Assembly: GCA_020284085.1 (NCBI GenBank)
Contig: JACEVL010000479.1
Span: 774,103 to 838,102 of the forward strand
Length of the DNA stretch: 64,000 nt
DNA from: Aporrectodea caliginosa
Taxonomy: Eukaryota; Annelida; Clitellata; Crassiclitellata; Lumbricidae
Direction of reading: 5' to 3'
Shown: positions 1-11,486 of the stretch, piece after piece
Layout: every line of letters starts with the position of its first letter
How positions within the stretch are numbered: position 1 is the stretch's first letter
Translations under genes and position numbers: made by a program
The notes under the pieces: generated by a model
Told to the model about the DNA's origin: nothing
What the model saw: the letters and a program-made list of their open reading frames with translations, nothing else
Databases searched by the model: none

Positions 1-330
1 ACGCCTAATTTGACACTAAACGACCACACGAATACTAACCTGGCCCTAACCGACCCTCAAGTTGTCGGCCATAGAAAAATTCGACGCGAAGACAACAACT
101 TAACGTGACAGGCTTTTGCCAATATTTATTTCAACCGGATGTACACGCCATAGATATGTGCAATCGCCCATAGATTATTTGCGGACGGTACCGTAGAAAA
201 GAAATAACGCTACCGTCCGGACGGTACCGTAGCCAGTTCGCTTTAGAAAACATCGTACCTGCCGCGCAGCATGCCAAAAGATACCGTCCGACATCCGAAA
301 CTTACGAACCCCGATACTAAACGTTCGCCG
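1..330 (-). repeat. Dispersed repeat with nested GGACGGTACCG palindromes
   Basis: This stretch is a near reverse complement of about 9515-9760. Both contain the motif CCGTCCGGACGG, a 'calcRatio'-free shared core reading CATAGATATGTGCAATCG (here) and a 'TTGACACTAAACGACCA' end. The copy at the window edge may be truncated. The GGACGGTACCG motif occurs twice, at about 183-232. No protein is recognised. The family is unassigned. Confidence 0.6.
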
Positions 331-1177
331 AGATGCTTTTTAATGCTGCGTTTTCAGCAATTCCGATCGCGGTAAAAATGGAGTGAAACACTGTCTACTT
401 ACTTACTACAAAGAGACCGTCAACGCACTACCACCTATTACTAGCCCTGTCCAGCTACTATCTTATATCCCACGCCCTGTAAGGTCTCGGCAGCTCATAA
501 TTTCGTGTATATAAATCAAATATTTTATTTTCTATTATATAATTCAAATTAAACCTGGAAACAGCTCCAAAAAACAAAATATCTCAAATTATTTTAAAAT
601 AAAAATTTAGAATTGCGCCAAACTACGCGTATGATCTCATTGAAATCTCGCCCTCAATATATAGCGCTTAATTATTTAAAAGTTGAGAGCCTTTGTTATT
701 CTAATTAAATAATTGAAATTCAGGCCTTGAACGTAAATATAAATGTACTCGATTCTATATATCGATCGTAATACGGTCTCGACCCTGTTGATTTTTCAAT
801 AGGGTAGCGTATGTCACTAAACTATAATCGTGGTAAAAGATTGGATGTAGGTCTATTATTACCCGATGTGGTTTTATTACGCGTATGTTATTTAATTGAT
901 TTTATTGCTGATCTTTCTTTTTACTATAACCTTACTCTCATATATTCATAGCTGTCTGTTTTATTGTATTTTATGATATTTTTGACACTTGTGATTTTGT
1001 GATTTGTGATTTAATACTCTATGTTCCCGCAGTGCGTTTGCAGACAGTTCAATAAAGCACGTACTTACTTACTTACTTATTGTCTGGAGCTCTCCTAGTT
1101 GATAATTCTTAGTAATCTGTTATGCTAGTTTGTGATGTCTATTTTTCTTAGCAACATGGGCGAATTGGGGGAGTGCA
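331..1177. other. AT-rich non-coding stretch ending in a (TACT)n tail
   Basis: No exon is recognised. At about 1050-1078 an AATAAA-like hexamer is followed by a short TACT tandem tail, which looks like the 3' end of a retroposed element. A similar tail follows AATAAA at about 60453-60480. The rest is AT-rich with no structure I can name. Confidence 0.35.
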
Positions 1178-2300
1178 ACCAGGCGCGTAACTAGCATTAC
1201 GCAATTACGCAACTGCGTAAAGATTTAAACAGCTCTCAAAAACTACAAACCGTTTAGATTACTTATTGACATCCTAGATTACTATTATTCGTTGAATTTA
1301 GTTATACTGTGAAGACTTTATTATTGTGAGGTCGGCAAACATTTTCCTTCGCTGACGCTAAATTATATGACTCTGGAAATTTTGTGGCACTTCTGAAATT
1401 TCGATCACAGACCCACAGTAGTTTAAATCATCGTAGGCTAATGTCAGTGTGATTCTCCTTACAGATTTTATTTTAGTTATAGTTACAGTTATAGTTAATG
1501 GTTTTTTATTTTAGTTATAGTTATAGTTATAGTTAGTATTTTTTTAGTTATAGTTATAGTTATATATAGTTAATGGATTTTTATTTTAGTTAATTTTAGT
1601 TATACTTTGTTACAATAATTAAAGCTGTAACCAAAATTGTGCGTATTAACACGCTGTTTCACAATTTGCTCAGCGCTTTGAAAGCCTTTGAAGCATGGGT
1701 GCATTCAGCTTCATGAATAGACGAGTTTCTAAAGTAACTGACAAATTGCATAATTAAAATATCGCATTTTTCGTACTCATTTATGTCGAATCGTCCATAT
1801 TGCACTTCCTATTTTTTATTTTTTGAATTAACGAAAATAAAGATGAATTTTCGTTAGTGTTATTTTAGTTATAGTTATAGTTATAGTTAATGATATTTTT
1901 TAGTTATAGTTATAGTTATCGTTAACGAAGTCATTTTATTTTCGTTAACGAAAATTTTCGTTATCGTTATCGTTAACGAGAATCACACTGGCTAATGTCA
2001 TATGTGCCACGCAATGCCCATGAGTACGTTGATTCAGAATGTGTGGTCAGTAAACTCGAGACAGTATTGTCGCAGAAAGTCGTGCGGGCAAGTTTTACAC
2101 TACCGTAGTCTATATTGCTAGATATGAGCGCAGACATCAGTAGCACAGAACAGATATCAGTCTGCTTATTAAAGTTGATGGCGGTAAGAACCCCGGTTCT
2201 CAGAATGTGGTAAAAAAGAACAATTTACAGCTTTCATCCGAACTCGTGACGCCACTGGCGAAACTATTACGACAATCGTCGAGCAGCAGCTATCGAAGGA
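1178..2300 (+). repeat. Left-flank module of the homopurine array, copy 1
   Basis: The module starts at GCGCGTAACTAGCATTACGC and ends just before the array. It recurs at 40357-40947 and 47229-47817, each time immediately before a homopurine array. Copy 1 is longer because a 544-bp element is inserted at 1446-1989. Near its right end all copies share GATGGCGGTAA and CCCCGGTTCTCAGAATGTGG. In one frame of copy 1 (about 2230-2330) the flank reads into the array as a plausible peptide with TGETITTIVEQQLSKEER followed by MEEREEE, which suggests the array grew from a coding exon. That reading is inference. Confidence 0.7.
1446..1989. mobile_element. MITE with 12-bp TIRs and 10-bp target-site duplication
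   Basis: The element begins AGTGTGATTCTC and ends GAGAATCACACT, a perfect 12-bp terminal inverted repeat. It is flanked on both sides by GGCTAATGTC (1436-1445 and 1990-1999). The interior is mostly imperfect tandem TTATAG and TAACGA hexamers. The paralogous flanks near 40655 and 47525 have the undivided site, TAGGCTTATGTC. No transposase is visible, so it is non-autonomous. A 10-bp duplication is in the range known for Mutator-like elements, but the superfamily is not established. Confidence 0.85.
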
Positions 2301-2304
2301 AGAG

Positions 2305-5015
2305 AGAATGGAGGAAAGGGAGGAAGAGAGCGCAATGGAGGAACGGGAAGAAGATAGCGAAATAGGGGTAGGGAGGAAGAGAGCGAATGGAGGAGAGAGG
2401 CAGAAAGAGGTGCGAATGGGTGGAAGGGAGGAAGAGAGCGAAATGGAGGAAAGGGAGGAAGAGAGCAAGTGGAGGGTAGGGAGGAAGAGAGCAAACAAAG
2501 AAAAGGGAGGAAGAGAGCGAAATGGAGGAAAGGGAAGAAAGAGAGCGAAATGGAGGAAACGGAGGAAGAGAGCAAAACGGAGGAAAGGGAGGAAGAGAGC
2601 GAAACGGAGGAAGAGAGAGCGAAATGGAGGAAAGGGAGGAAGAAAGCAAAATGGAGGAAAGGGAAGAAGAGAGCGAAATGGAGGGTAAGGGAGAAAGAGA
2701 GCGAAACGGAGGAAAGCTTGAGGAAGAGAGCGAAATGGAGGGGTAAGGGAGAAAGAGAGCAGAAATGGAAGAAAGGGAGGAAGAGAGCGCGAGGTGGAGG
2801 AAGAGGAAGGAAGAGAGCGAAATGGAGGGCAAGGAGGAAGAGAGCGAAATGGAGGAAAGGGAAGAAGAGAGCGAAATGGAGGAAAGGGAGGAAGAGAGCG
2901 AAACGGAGGAAAGGGAGGAAGAGAGCGAAACGGAGGAAGAGAGCGAAATGGAGGATAGGGAGGAAGAAAGCAAAATGGAGGAAAGGGAAGAAGAGAGCGA
3001 AATGGAGGGTAAGGAGAAAGAGAGCAGAAACGGAGGAAAGCGAGGAAGAGAGCGAAATGGAGGGTAAGGAGAAAGAAGAGAGCGAAATGGAAGAAAGGGA
3101 GGAAGAGAGCGAGGTGGAGGAAAGGAAGGAGGAGAGAGCGAAATGGAGGGCAAGGAGGAAGAGAGCGAAATGGAGGAAAGGGAAGAAGAGAGCGAAATGG
3201 AGGAAAGAGGAGGAAGAGAGCGAAACGGAGGAAAGGGAGGAAGAGAGTGAAATGGAGGCAAGGGAGGAAGAGAGCGAAATGGAGGAAAGGGAAGAAGAGA
3301 GCGAAAATGGAGGGCAAGGGAGGAAGAGAGCGAAATGGAGGAAAGGGAAGAAGAGAGCGAAATGGAGGAAACGGAGGAAGAGAGCGAGAAAAAGGAGGAA
3401 AGGGAGGAAGAAAGGCGAATGGAGGCGAGGAAGAGAGCGAAATGGAGGATAGGGAGGAAGAAAGCAAAATGGAGGAAAGGAAGAAGAGAGCGAAATGGAG
3501 GAAAAGAGAGAAAGAAAGAGCGAAATGGAGGGAAAGGGAAGAAGAGAGCGAAATGGAGGGTAAGGAGAAAAGAGAGCGAGAAATGGAAGAAAGGGAGGAA
3601 GAGAGCGAAATGGAGGAAAGGAAGGAAGAGAAGAGCGAAATGGAGGAAAAGGAGGAAGAGAGCGAAATGGAGGAAAGGGAAGAAGAGTGAAATGGAGGAA
3701 AGGGAGGAAGAGAGCGAAACGGAGGAAAGGGAGGAAGAGAGCGAAATGGAGGAAAAGGAGGAAGAGAGCAGAAATGGAGGAAAGGGAGGAAGAGAGCGAA
3801 ATGGAGGGCAAGGAGGAAGAGAGCGAAAAAGGAGGAGGAAAGGGAGGGAAGAGAGCAAAATGGAGGAAAGGGAGGAAGAGAGCGAAAAAAAGGAAAGGGA
3901 AAGAGAGCGAAATGGAGGAAAGGGAGGAAGAGAAAGAAATGGAATGAAAGGAGGAAGAGAGCAAAATGGAGGAAAAGGGAAGCAAAATGGAGAGAAGAGC
4001 GAAACGGAGGAAGAGAGCGAAACGGAGGGAATGGAGAAAGGGAGAAGAGCGAAATGGAGGAAAGGGAGGAAGAGAGCGAAATGGAGGAAAGGGAGGAAGA
4101 GAGCAGGAAAAATGGAGGAAAGGGAGGAAGAGAGCGAAATGGAGGAAAGAGAGGAAGAGAGCTGAAAATGGAGGAAAGGGAGGAGAGAGCGAAATGGAGG
4201 AAAAGGGAGGAAGAGAGCGAAATGGAGGAAAGGGAGGAAGAGAAGCGAAATGGGAGGAAAAAGGGAGGAAGAGAGCGAAATGGAGGAAAGGGAAGGAAGA
4301 GAGCGAAATGGAGGAAAGGGAGGAAAGAGAGCGAAATGGAGGAAAGGGAGGAAGAGAGCGAAATGGAGGAAAGGGAGGAAGAGAGCGAAATGGAGGAAAG
4401 GGAGGAAGAGAGCGAAATGGAGGAAAGGGAGGAAGAGAGCAAAATGGAGGAAAAGGGAGGAAGAGAGCGAAATGGAGGAAAGGGAGGAAAAGAGCGAAAT
4501 GGAGGAAAGGGAGGAAGAGAGAAGAAAATGGAGGAAAGGGAGGAAGAGAGCGAAATGGAGGAAAAGGAGGAAAGAGAGGCAAGAAATGGAGGAAAGGGAG
4601 GAAGAGAGCGAAATGGAGGAAAGGGAGCAAGAGAGCGAAATGGAGGAAAGGGAGGAAGAGAAGAGCGAAATGGAGGAAAGGGAGGAAGAGAGCAGAAATG
4701 GAGGAAAGGGAGGAAGAGGAGCGAAATGGAGGAAAGGGAGGAAGAGGAGCGAAATGGAGGAAAGGAGGAGGAAGAGAGTGAAATGGAGGAAAGGGAGGAA
4801 GAGAGCGAAATGGAGGAAAGGGAGGAGAGAGCGAAATGGAGGAAAAGGAGGAAGAGAGCGAAATGGAGGAAAGGGAGGAAGAGAGCGAAATGGAGGAAAG
4901 GAGGAGGAGCGAAATGGAAGAAAGACATTAAGGGAGGAGGAGCGAATGGAGGAAAGGGAGGAGAGAGCGAAATGGAGGAAAGGGAGGAAGAGAAGACGAA
5001 ATGGAGGAAAGGGAG
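2305..5015 (+). repeat. Homopurine minisatellite array 1, 27-bp unit section
   Basis: Tandem 27-bp units with consensus GAAATGGAGGAAAGGGAGG followed by AAGAGAGC, about 2.7 kb in all. Variants carry GGGTAAGG, AAACGG or one-to-few-base indels. In one plus-strand frame the unit reads EMEEREEES; the other frames read KWRKGRKRA and NGGKGGRER. The plus strand is almost free of T, so stops are rare on both strands. The long reading frames here are therefore not evidence of a gene. Confidence 0.95.
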
Positions 5016-7782
5016 GAGGTGAATCTAAAGGAGGAAAAAGGGAGGAGGCGAAATGGAGGAAAGGGAGGAAAGGTGCGAATGGAGGAAAAGGAGGAGGTGC
5101 GAATGGAGGAAAGGGAGGAGGTGCGAATGGAGGAAAGGGAGGAAGGTGCGAATGGAGGAAATGGAGGAGGGAGCGAATGGAGGAAAGGGAGGAGGTGCGA
5201 ATGGAGGAAAGGGAGGAAGAGTGAGAATGGAGGAAAGGGAGGGGAGGTGCGAATGGAGGAGGAGGAGGAGGTGCGGAATGGAGGAAAGGGAGGAGGTGCG
5301 AATGGAGGGAAAGGGAGGAGGTGCGAATGGAGGAAAGGGAGGAGGTGCGAAATGGAGGAAAGGGAGGAGGTGTGAATGGAGGAAAGGGAGGAGGTGCGAA
5401 TGGAGGAAAGGAGGAGGATATGCGAATGGAGGAAAGGGAGGAGGTGCGAATGGAGGAAAGGGAGGAGGTGCGAATGGAGGAAAGGGAGGAGGTGCGAATG
5501 GAGGAAAGGGAGGAGGAGCGAAATGGAGGAAAGGGAGGAGGTGAGAATGGAGGAAAGGGAGGAGGTGCGAATGGAGGAAAGGGAGGAGGTGCGAATGGAG
5601 GAAAAGGGAGGAGGTGAGAAATGGAGGAAAGGGATGAGGAGGTGCTGAATGGAGGAAAGGGAGGAGGTGAGTCTGAATGGAGGAAAGGGAGGAGGTGAAC
5701 GGAAATGGAGGAAAGGGAGGAGGTGCGAAATGGAGGAAAGGAAGGGAGGTGCGCAAAATGGAGGAAAGGGAGGAGGTGCGAATGGAGGAAAGGGAGGAGG
5801 TGCAAAATGGAGGAAAGGGAGGAGGTGCGAATGGAGGAAAGGGAGGAGGTGCGAATGGAGGAAAGGGAGGAGGTGCGAATGGAGGAAAGGGAGGAGGTGC
5901 GAAATGGAGGAAAGGGAGGAGGTGCGAATGGAGGAAAGGGAGGAGGTGCAAGAATGGAGGAAAGGAGGAGGTGCGAAATGGAGGAAAGGGAGGAGGTGGA
6001 GGAATGGAGGAAAGGGAGGAGGTGCGAATGAAAGGAAAGGGAGGAAGAGGTGCGTGAATGGAGGAAAGGAGGAGGTGCGAATGGAGGAAAGGGAGGAGGA
6101 GGTGCGAATGGAGGAAAGGGAGGAGGTGCGAATGGAGGAAAGGGAGAAGAGGTGCGAAATGGAGGAAAAGGGAGGAGGTGCGAATGGAGGAAAGGGAGGA
6201 TGCAGTGAGAATGGATGAAAAGGAAGGAGGTGCGAATGGAGGAAAGGGAGGAGGTGCGAATGGAGGAAAGGGAGGAGGTGCGAATGGAGGAAAGGGAGGA
6301 GGAGCTGAATGGAGGAGTGAAAAGGGAGGAGGTGAGAATGGAGGGAAAGGGAGGAGGAGGAGGTGAGAATGGAGGAAAGGGAGGAGGTGCGAATGGAGGA
6401 AAGGGAGGAGGTGCGAATGGAGGAAAAGAGGAGGTGAAAGAATGGAGGAAAGGAGGAGGTGCGCGAATGGAGGAAAGGAGGAGGTGCGAATGGAGGAAAG
6501 GGAGGAGGTGCGAATGGAGGAAAGGGAGGAGGTGCGAATGGAGGAAAGGGAGGAGGAGGTGCGAATGGAGGAAAGAGAGGAGGTGCAAATGGAGGAAAGG
6601 GAGGAGGTGCGAATGGAGGAAAGGAGGAGGTGCGGGAATGGAGGAAAGGAGGAGGTGAGAATGGAGGAAAAGGAGAGAGGTGCGAATGGAGGAAAGGGAG
6701 GAGGTGAGAATGGAGGAAAGGGAGGAGGTTCGAAATGGAGGAAAGGGAGGAGGTGCGAATGGAGGAAAGGGAGGAGGTGCGAATGGAGGAAAGGGAGGAG
6801 GTGCGAATGGAGGAAAGGGAGGAGGTGAGAATGGAGGAAAGGGAGGAGGTGCGAATGGAGGAAAGGGAGGAGGTGAGAATGGAGGAAAGGGAGGAGGTGC
6901 GAATGGAGGAAAGGGAGGAGGAGCGAATGGAGGAAAGGGAGGAGGTGAGAATGGAGGAAAGGGAGGAGGTGAGAATGGAGGAAAGGGAGGAGGTGCGAAT
7001 GGAGGAAAGGGAGGAGGTGCGAATGGAGGAAAGGGAGGAGGTGAAAATGGAGGAAAAGGGAGGAGGTGCGAAATGGAGGAAGGGAGGAGGTGCGAATGGA
7101 GGAAAGGGAAGGGAGGTGCGAATGGAGGAAAGGGAGGAGGTGCGAATGGAGGAAAGGGAGGAGGTGCGAATGGAGGAAAGGGAGGAGGTGCTGAATGGAG
7201 GAAAGGGAGGAGGTGCGAATGGAGGAAAAAGGGAGGAGGTGAGAATGGAGGAAAGGGAGGAGGTGCGAATGGAGGGAAAGGAGGAGGTGAGAATGGAGGA
7301 GAAAAGGGAGGAGGTGCGAATGGAGGAAAAGGGAGGAGGTGCGAATGGAGGAAAGGGAGGAGGTGCGAATGGAGGAAAGGGAGGAGGTGAGAATGGAGGA
7401 AAGGGAGGAGGTGAAAATGGAGGGAGAAAGGGAGGAGGTGAGAATGGAGGAAAGGGAGGAGGTGAGAATGGAGGAAAGGGAGGAGGTGCGAATGGAGGAA
7501 AGGGAGGAGGTGAGAATGGAGGAAAGGGAGGAGGTGCGAATGGAGGAAAGGGAGGAGGTGAGAATGGAGGAAAGGGAGGAGGTGCGAATGGAGGAAAGGG
7601 AGGAGGTGCAGAATGGAGGAAAGGGAGGAGGTGCGAATGGAGGAAAGGGAGGAGGTGCGAATGGAGGAAAGGGAGAGGTGCGAATGGAGGAAAGGAGGAG
7701 GAGGTGCGAATGGAGGGAAAGGGAGGAGGTGCGAATGGAGGAAAAGGAGGAGGTGCGAATGGAGTGAAAGGGAGGAGGTTCT
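5016..7782 (+). repeat. Homopurine minisatellite array 1, 24-bp unit section
   Basis: At about 5016 the unit changes to a 24-bp form with consensus GGTGCGAATGGAGGAAAGGG followed by AGGA. One frame reads VRMEEREE, another GGGANGGK. A GGTGAGAATGG variant is interspersed. The units are more homogeneous than in the 27-bp section, which suggests more recent amplification. The array ends at GGAGGTTCTGCC, the start of the right flank. Confidence 0.95.
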
Positions 7783-10700
7783 GCCTTATAGTGTCCTTTC
7801 CTTCTAATCTTGCATGTAGTGCAGCGTGTGGTTTTCGGTCAACTTGCATTCGCTCTCTAATAACTATTATGTCGAAACCATCGAAGTCTTCTTTGAACGA
7901 CTTTGTCTAGCAGAGTTGTTTCGATCCATAGTCCTAGCCTATTGCTGTCTAATGCCAGCGTTTTCTTATTTTCTAAAGTCTTGAGATCCCTGCGATCTTC
8001 CGCAGTAAACTAATTTGCTTTAATAATTCTTTTCTTGTCTTGCTTTCGCACTGGCCAACATTCCGACCCGTAGCCTAGAGGCAAATCGGTTGTATCTTCG
8101 TCTCGCATAATTAGCTTAATAATTATCTTTGTCTGTTTTATTGGTCTTGGTAGGCCCTAAATAGTAATAGGATTGCAAGGGGTGTTCAGGCACGAATGAG
8201 GAAGCTTTTCGCCTCGCAAGATATATAATTAAAATTATGAAATTATTTAATTTCCCAAAGAACTGATTTAAATTGTTATTACTTTTAACCAAAAAGATGG
8301 CATCCAAAATGCACCATTGTGCACACCCAAATAAAAGTTCCTTAATTAGGCCTACAGCCTCTTCCCGGACCCCTCCCCTCAGAGAGGTTGGAATCTGCGT
8401 AATTTTTGGGAAGCTCTGGTTACGCCACTGAGTGTGCAACCTCCAAATAAATAATTGCCCCAAAATCACTTAACCCTTTTAAAACTGACCCCGTAGGCTA
8501 CTCTGACCATGTCCAATGGATACCCCCGAAATTGTTTTCTGGCTACGCCTTTGCTTAACATGGTCAGTAATGTTACAGTAGTCTACCTTCGCTCCAATCA
8601 TTTTGGGCAACTCGTCATTCTAAATTCGAATGGTGAATAGCCGGGCTTTCCCTTCTAGTCCGTTCTTGAATTTTGCTCTCCACTGAACTCAGCTACACAA
8701 ATCGTGAGAATACTTGATCTGAATTATACCACTCAGAGGGCAAGACTATACTAAACTGGGATGCTAAGTAATCGAATCACTATCTACTCATTCGTAGGCT
8801 AATCATGAACTCCGCGTAAATGTTCCTCAAGATAAAAATTTAATTTTCTGCACTCTGCACTCAGTCGCATAAAATTGAAAGACCAGGAAGGCGTAGACCT
8901 ACGCATTATTGTTATAAGATTTACGAATTTAAAGTCCATTCATTTAATTGATTATTACGGCTAAAAGCGTGTGTTCAATTTGAAAAGCTTATTGTCTGCA
9001 TTAATTACTAACCTTCTGCTACAACGGAAATATTGCGCTAAATAAATTATTTATTTATAACACCCGGAAGCCGAAAGAAGTTGGAGTTAAATGAAGTTAT
9101 TAATAATTAGTTAATAATTAATTTTCAGAGTTTTAGAAGTTACAGTTAAAACATTTTATGCGAGAAACAAATTAGAAATTTGGTTCTGAAGAGACGAAGA
9201 GTTTTCGCGTCGCTGGACTGAGTTATTTCTGCTGTTGCTGTTGTACTGAAAACAGCCACCGAGATCTGTGGGAGTGTGACTGTATTTGATGAGGTCAGGC
9301 TCTTAACCTCTGACCCGGGAATAGGAAGCAGCAAGAGGGACAAGTTGCTTGACGTATCCCTTGAGGTCATGTGAAATCTATTGTGACCATAAACGGGCAG
9401 AGATTTTACCAGGCTCGCGCAGTTTCAGCTGGTTGATTGTCGCAAATACCAGTTGAAACGCAACAGGTAACAAAGAAATAAAAACTGAAATAACCCATTT
9501 ATTCTACGCACTGGCTACGGAACCGTCCGGACGGTGCCGTTATTTATTTTCTACGGAACCGGTGCAAATAATCTATGGGCGATTGCACATATCTATGGCG
9601 TGTACATCCGGTTGAAATAAATTTTGGCAAAAGCCTGTCACGTGAACTTGTTGTCTTCCCGTCGAATTTTTATATGGCGAACAACTTGAGGAAAAGTTAG
9701 GGCCAGGTTAGTATTCGGATGGTCGTTTAGTGTCAAATTGGGCGGAAAAGGAGGGTCGGTTAGGGTCAGGGTTAGGGGTTAGTTTCTGTTAATCCCTTAA
9801 CTACTGCGCTATTGATGGTTCGCTTTCACGCCATAGATAATATGTGCAATCGCCATAGATTATTTGAAAATGGCGGACGGTTCCGTGAAAATGACGGCAA
9901 GGTCCGAGGTTCGTGGCCAGTGCCTTTATTCTATGTATAGGTGGTGCTTCAACCCGGTAAACTTGCGCTTTAGGAGGTCCCGATTTTGAAGATTTTCTAA
10001 TGACAACACAAACCCTAACCCTGACCCTAACCGACCCTCAATGACGCTTTAACCTGACTCCTAACCGAGGAAAGGGCCATTGGTGCTAAACTTCTTCCAT
10101 TGAAATAGGCTGATTATAATACATACTCCCTCGAATATGGGTGTCATTGGAGGGACCCCTAAAGAGCCAAGTTTACCCTCAACCCTGTTTGTTGCTATAT
10201 TAGAAGCCAGCAAAATTGTATGACTTTAGTTTGTATGATGATGATGATATATTCGTTTATTTATCAAGCAGGAAGACACACCGCTTCACAACTTACATAC
10301 ACAAAGAGTACTATAAAGAGTACTATACAGAAAAAAGGGAATAACGTTAGTTTTTAAGATTTGGGTCAACGTGGTGGCTTAAAAATTCGCTTGTATAGAA
10401 CTCGAAACTGTGTCATACAGGAAAGGCTGCTCTAGTCACTGGTGGAAATTAAGTGGGTGCGAGTGGAGTAAAGCCAGGGCGTCCTTCTGAAATTGAAATC
10501 CTCTAAGCTGAACTTCATCCCTATCTGATCCTCTCTGTACATTTCTTCTGAATCCACCACTGGCTGTAGCCACACTCTAGTGCAGTATTCGACTACCGTA
10601 TATTGATTTAATATCCAAGTGTACTTATTACCAAATTTATGACAGATTCTGAGTAAAATGAATGTAAATAAGTAAATATATATATATATTTTCCAACTGC

Positions 10701-11478
10701 ATAACCACACTTTGGTTTACATGAAATTAAGCATTACGAATCATTCTTGTAAAAACGTTTTCCTCACCAAATTGTCTGCCCATGGGTCGATTCAGTCATG
10801 CGATCTGGGACACAGGGAATAGGGGAGTGTCTTTATAGGAGGAAGGAGCATGTTCAGCTGAGTTTTCAGTGTGCAGAAATTTGGAATGAGTCCGGTCAAA
10901 GCCCAGTAGGGCGAGCTTTGCTGTAGTTTCCTCATCATGAATCATGAATAGGCTTTCTTGCAACCTGTAGCATGAACGTCTTGGTGTTTCTTTGATCTAT
11001 TTTACATCGATCGTGATAACCTACGTGTCAGATTGTTGTTTTGTATGTTAGGAGCGTGTCCGAGGAGTTTTTATTAAAGAGGCGCTATATAAATTATGTA
11101 GTAAATATCTATTGTGTAATTGCGACTGAGAAAAGGTAGAGCATATTGCAGTGCAGTCAGTCTAAATATGACTGTTTGTAGTTCTATTTGGCAACAGGTT
11201 GGATGATGAAAGTTAATTACTTGGGTTTGAGAAATATCCTTGAATTGTTCACATGCAAGTCATTCGGTTCAGTGGTTATTGTGTCAGCCACTGGTATTTA
11301 AAACCTGGTGCAAATTACCATGGTTTTGAGTAATTTGGTCTAATTGTTAGACTGCTGTTCTCCTGTCTGAACTACCTTTGTACCAATTAATATATGACAG
11401 ACCATGCCTTTGTATTGTTGATGGCGATTAGTAATCGGATTTTCTCAGAACACCAAACTTTAATCTGATCAGGTACTC
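7783..11478 (+). repeat. Right-flank segmental duplication, copy 1
   Basis: This 3.7-kb stretch is nearly identical to 13261-16758. Both begin TTCTGCCTTAT after a homopurine array and end at CAGGTACTCACATGGCAT. Copy 1 holds about 720 bp (roughly 9505-10225) that copy 2 lacks, including the GGACGGTACCG repeat and telomere-like motifs. A diverged version of the first 400 bp, including GCAGAGTTGTTTCGATCC and CCAACATTCCGACCCGTAG, follows array 4 at about 52300-52700. No gene is recognised; the short reading frames are not conserved with known families. Confidence 0.85.
9515..10070 (+). repeat. GGACGGTACCG repeat with telomere-like motifs
   Basis: Part of the block absent from copy 2 of the flank. 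9515-9760 is the inverted partner of the window's first 300 bases. At about 9757-9785 lies GGTTAGGGTCAGGGTTAGGG-type sequence, and at 10012-10040 the complementary AACCCTAACCCTGACCCTAA type, so the telomere-like motifs face each other in inverted orientation about 230 bp apart. The copies are degenerate and few. This looks like an inserted repeat rather than a real telomere. Confidence 0.55.
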
Positions 11479-11486
11479 ACATGGCA

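Noticed and set aside
2169..7910. Very long open reading frames on both strands across homopurine array 1 (also 11469-13402, 40898-41976 and 47770-52016)
   Set aside because: The plus strand has almost no T and the unit length is a multiple of three, so stops are absent by composition in up to six frames. No start context, splice signal or non-repeat domain supports a gene.
9757..10040. A true internal telomere
   Set aside because: Only a few degenerate TTAGGG-like words in inverted orientation within a dispersed repeat.
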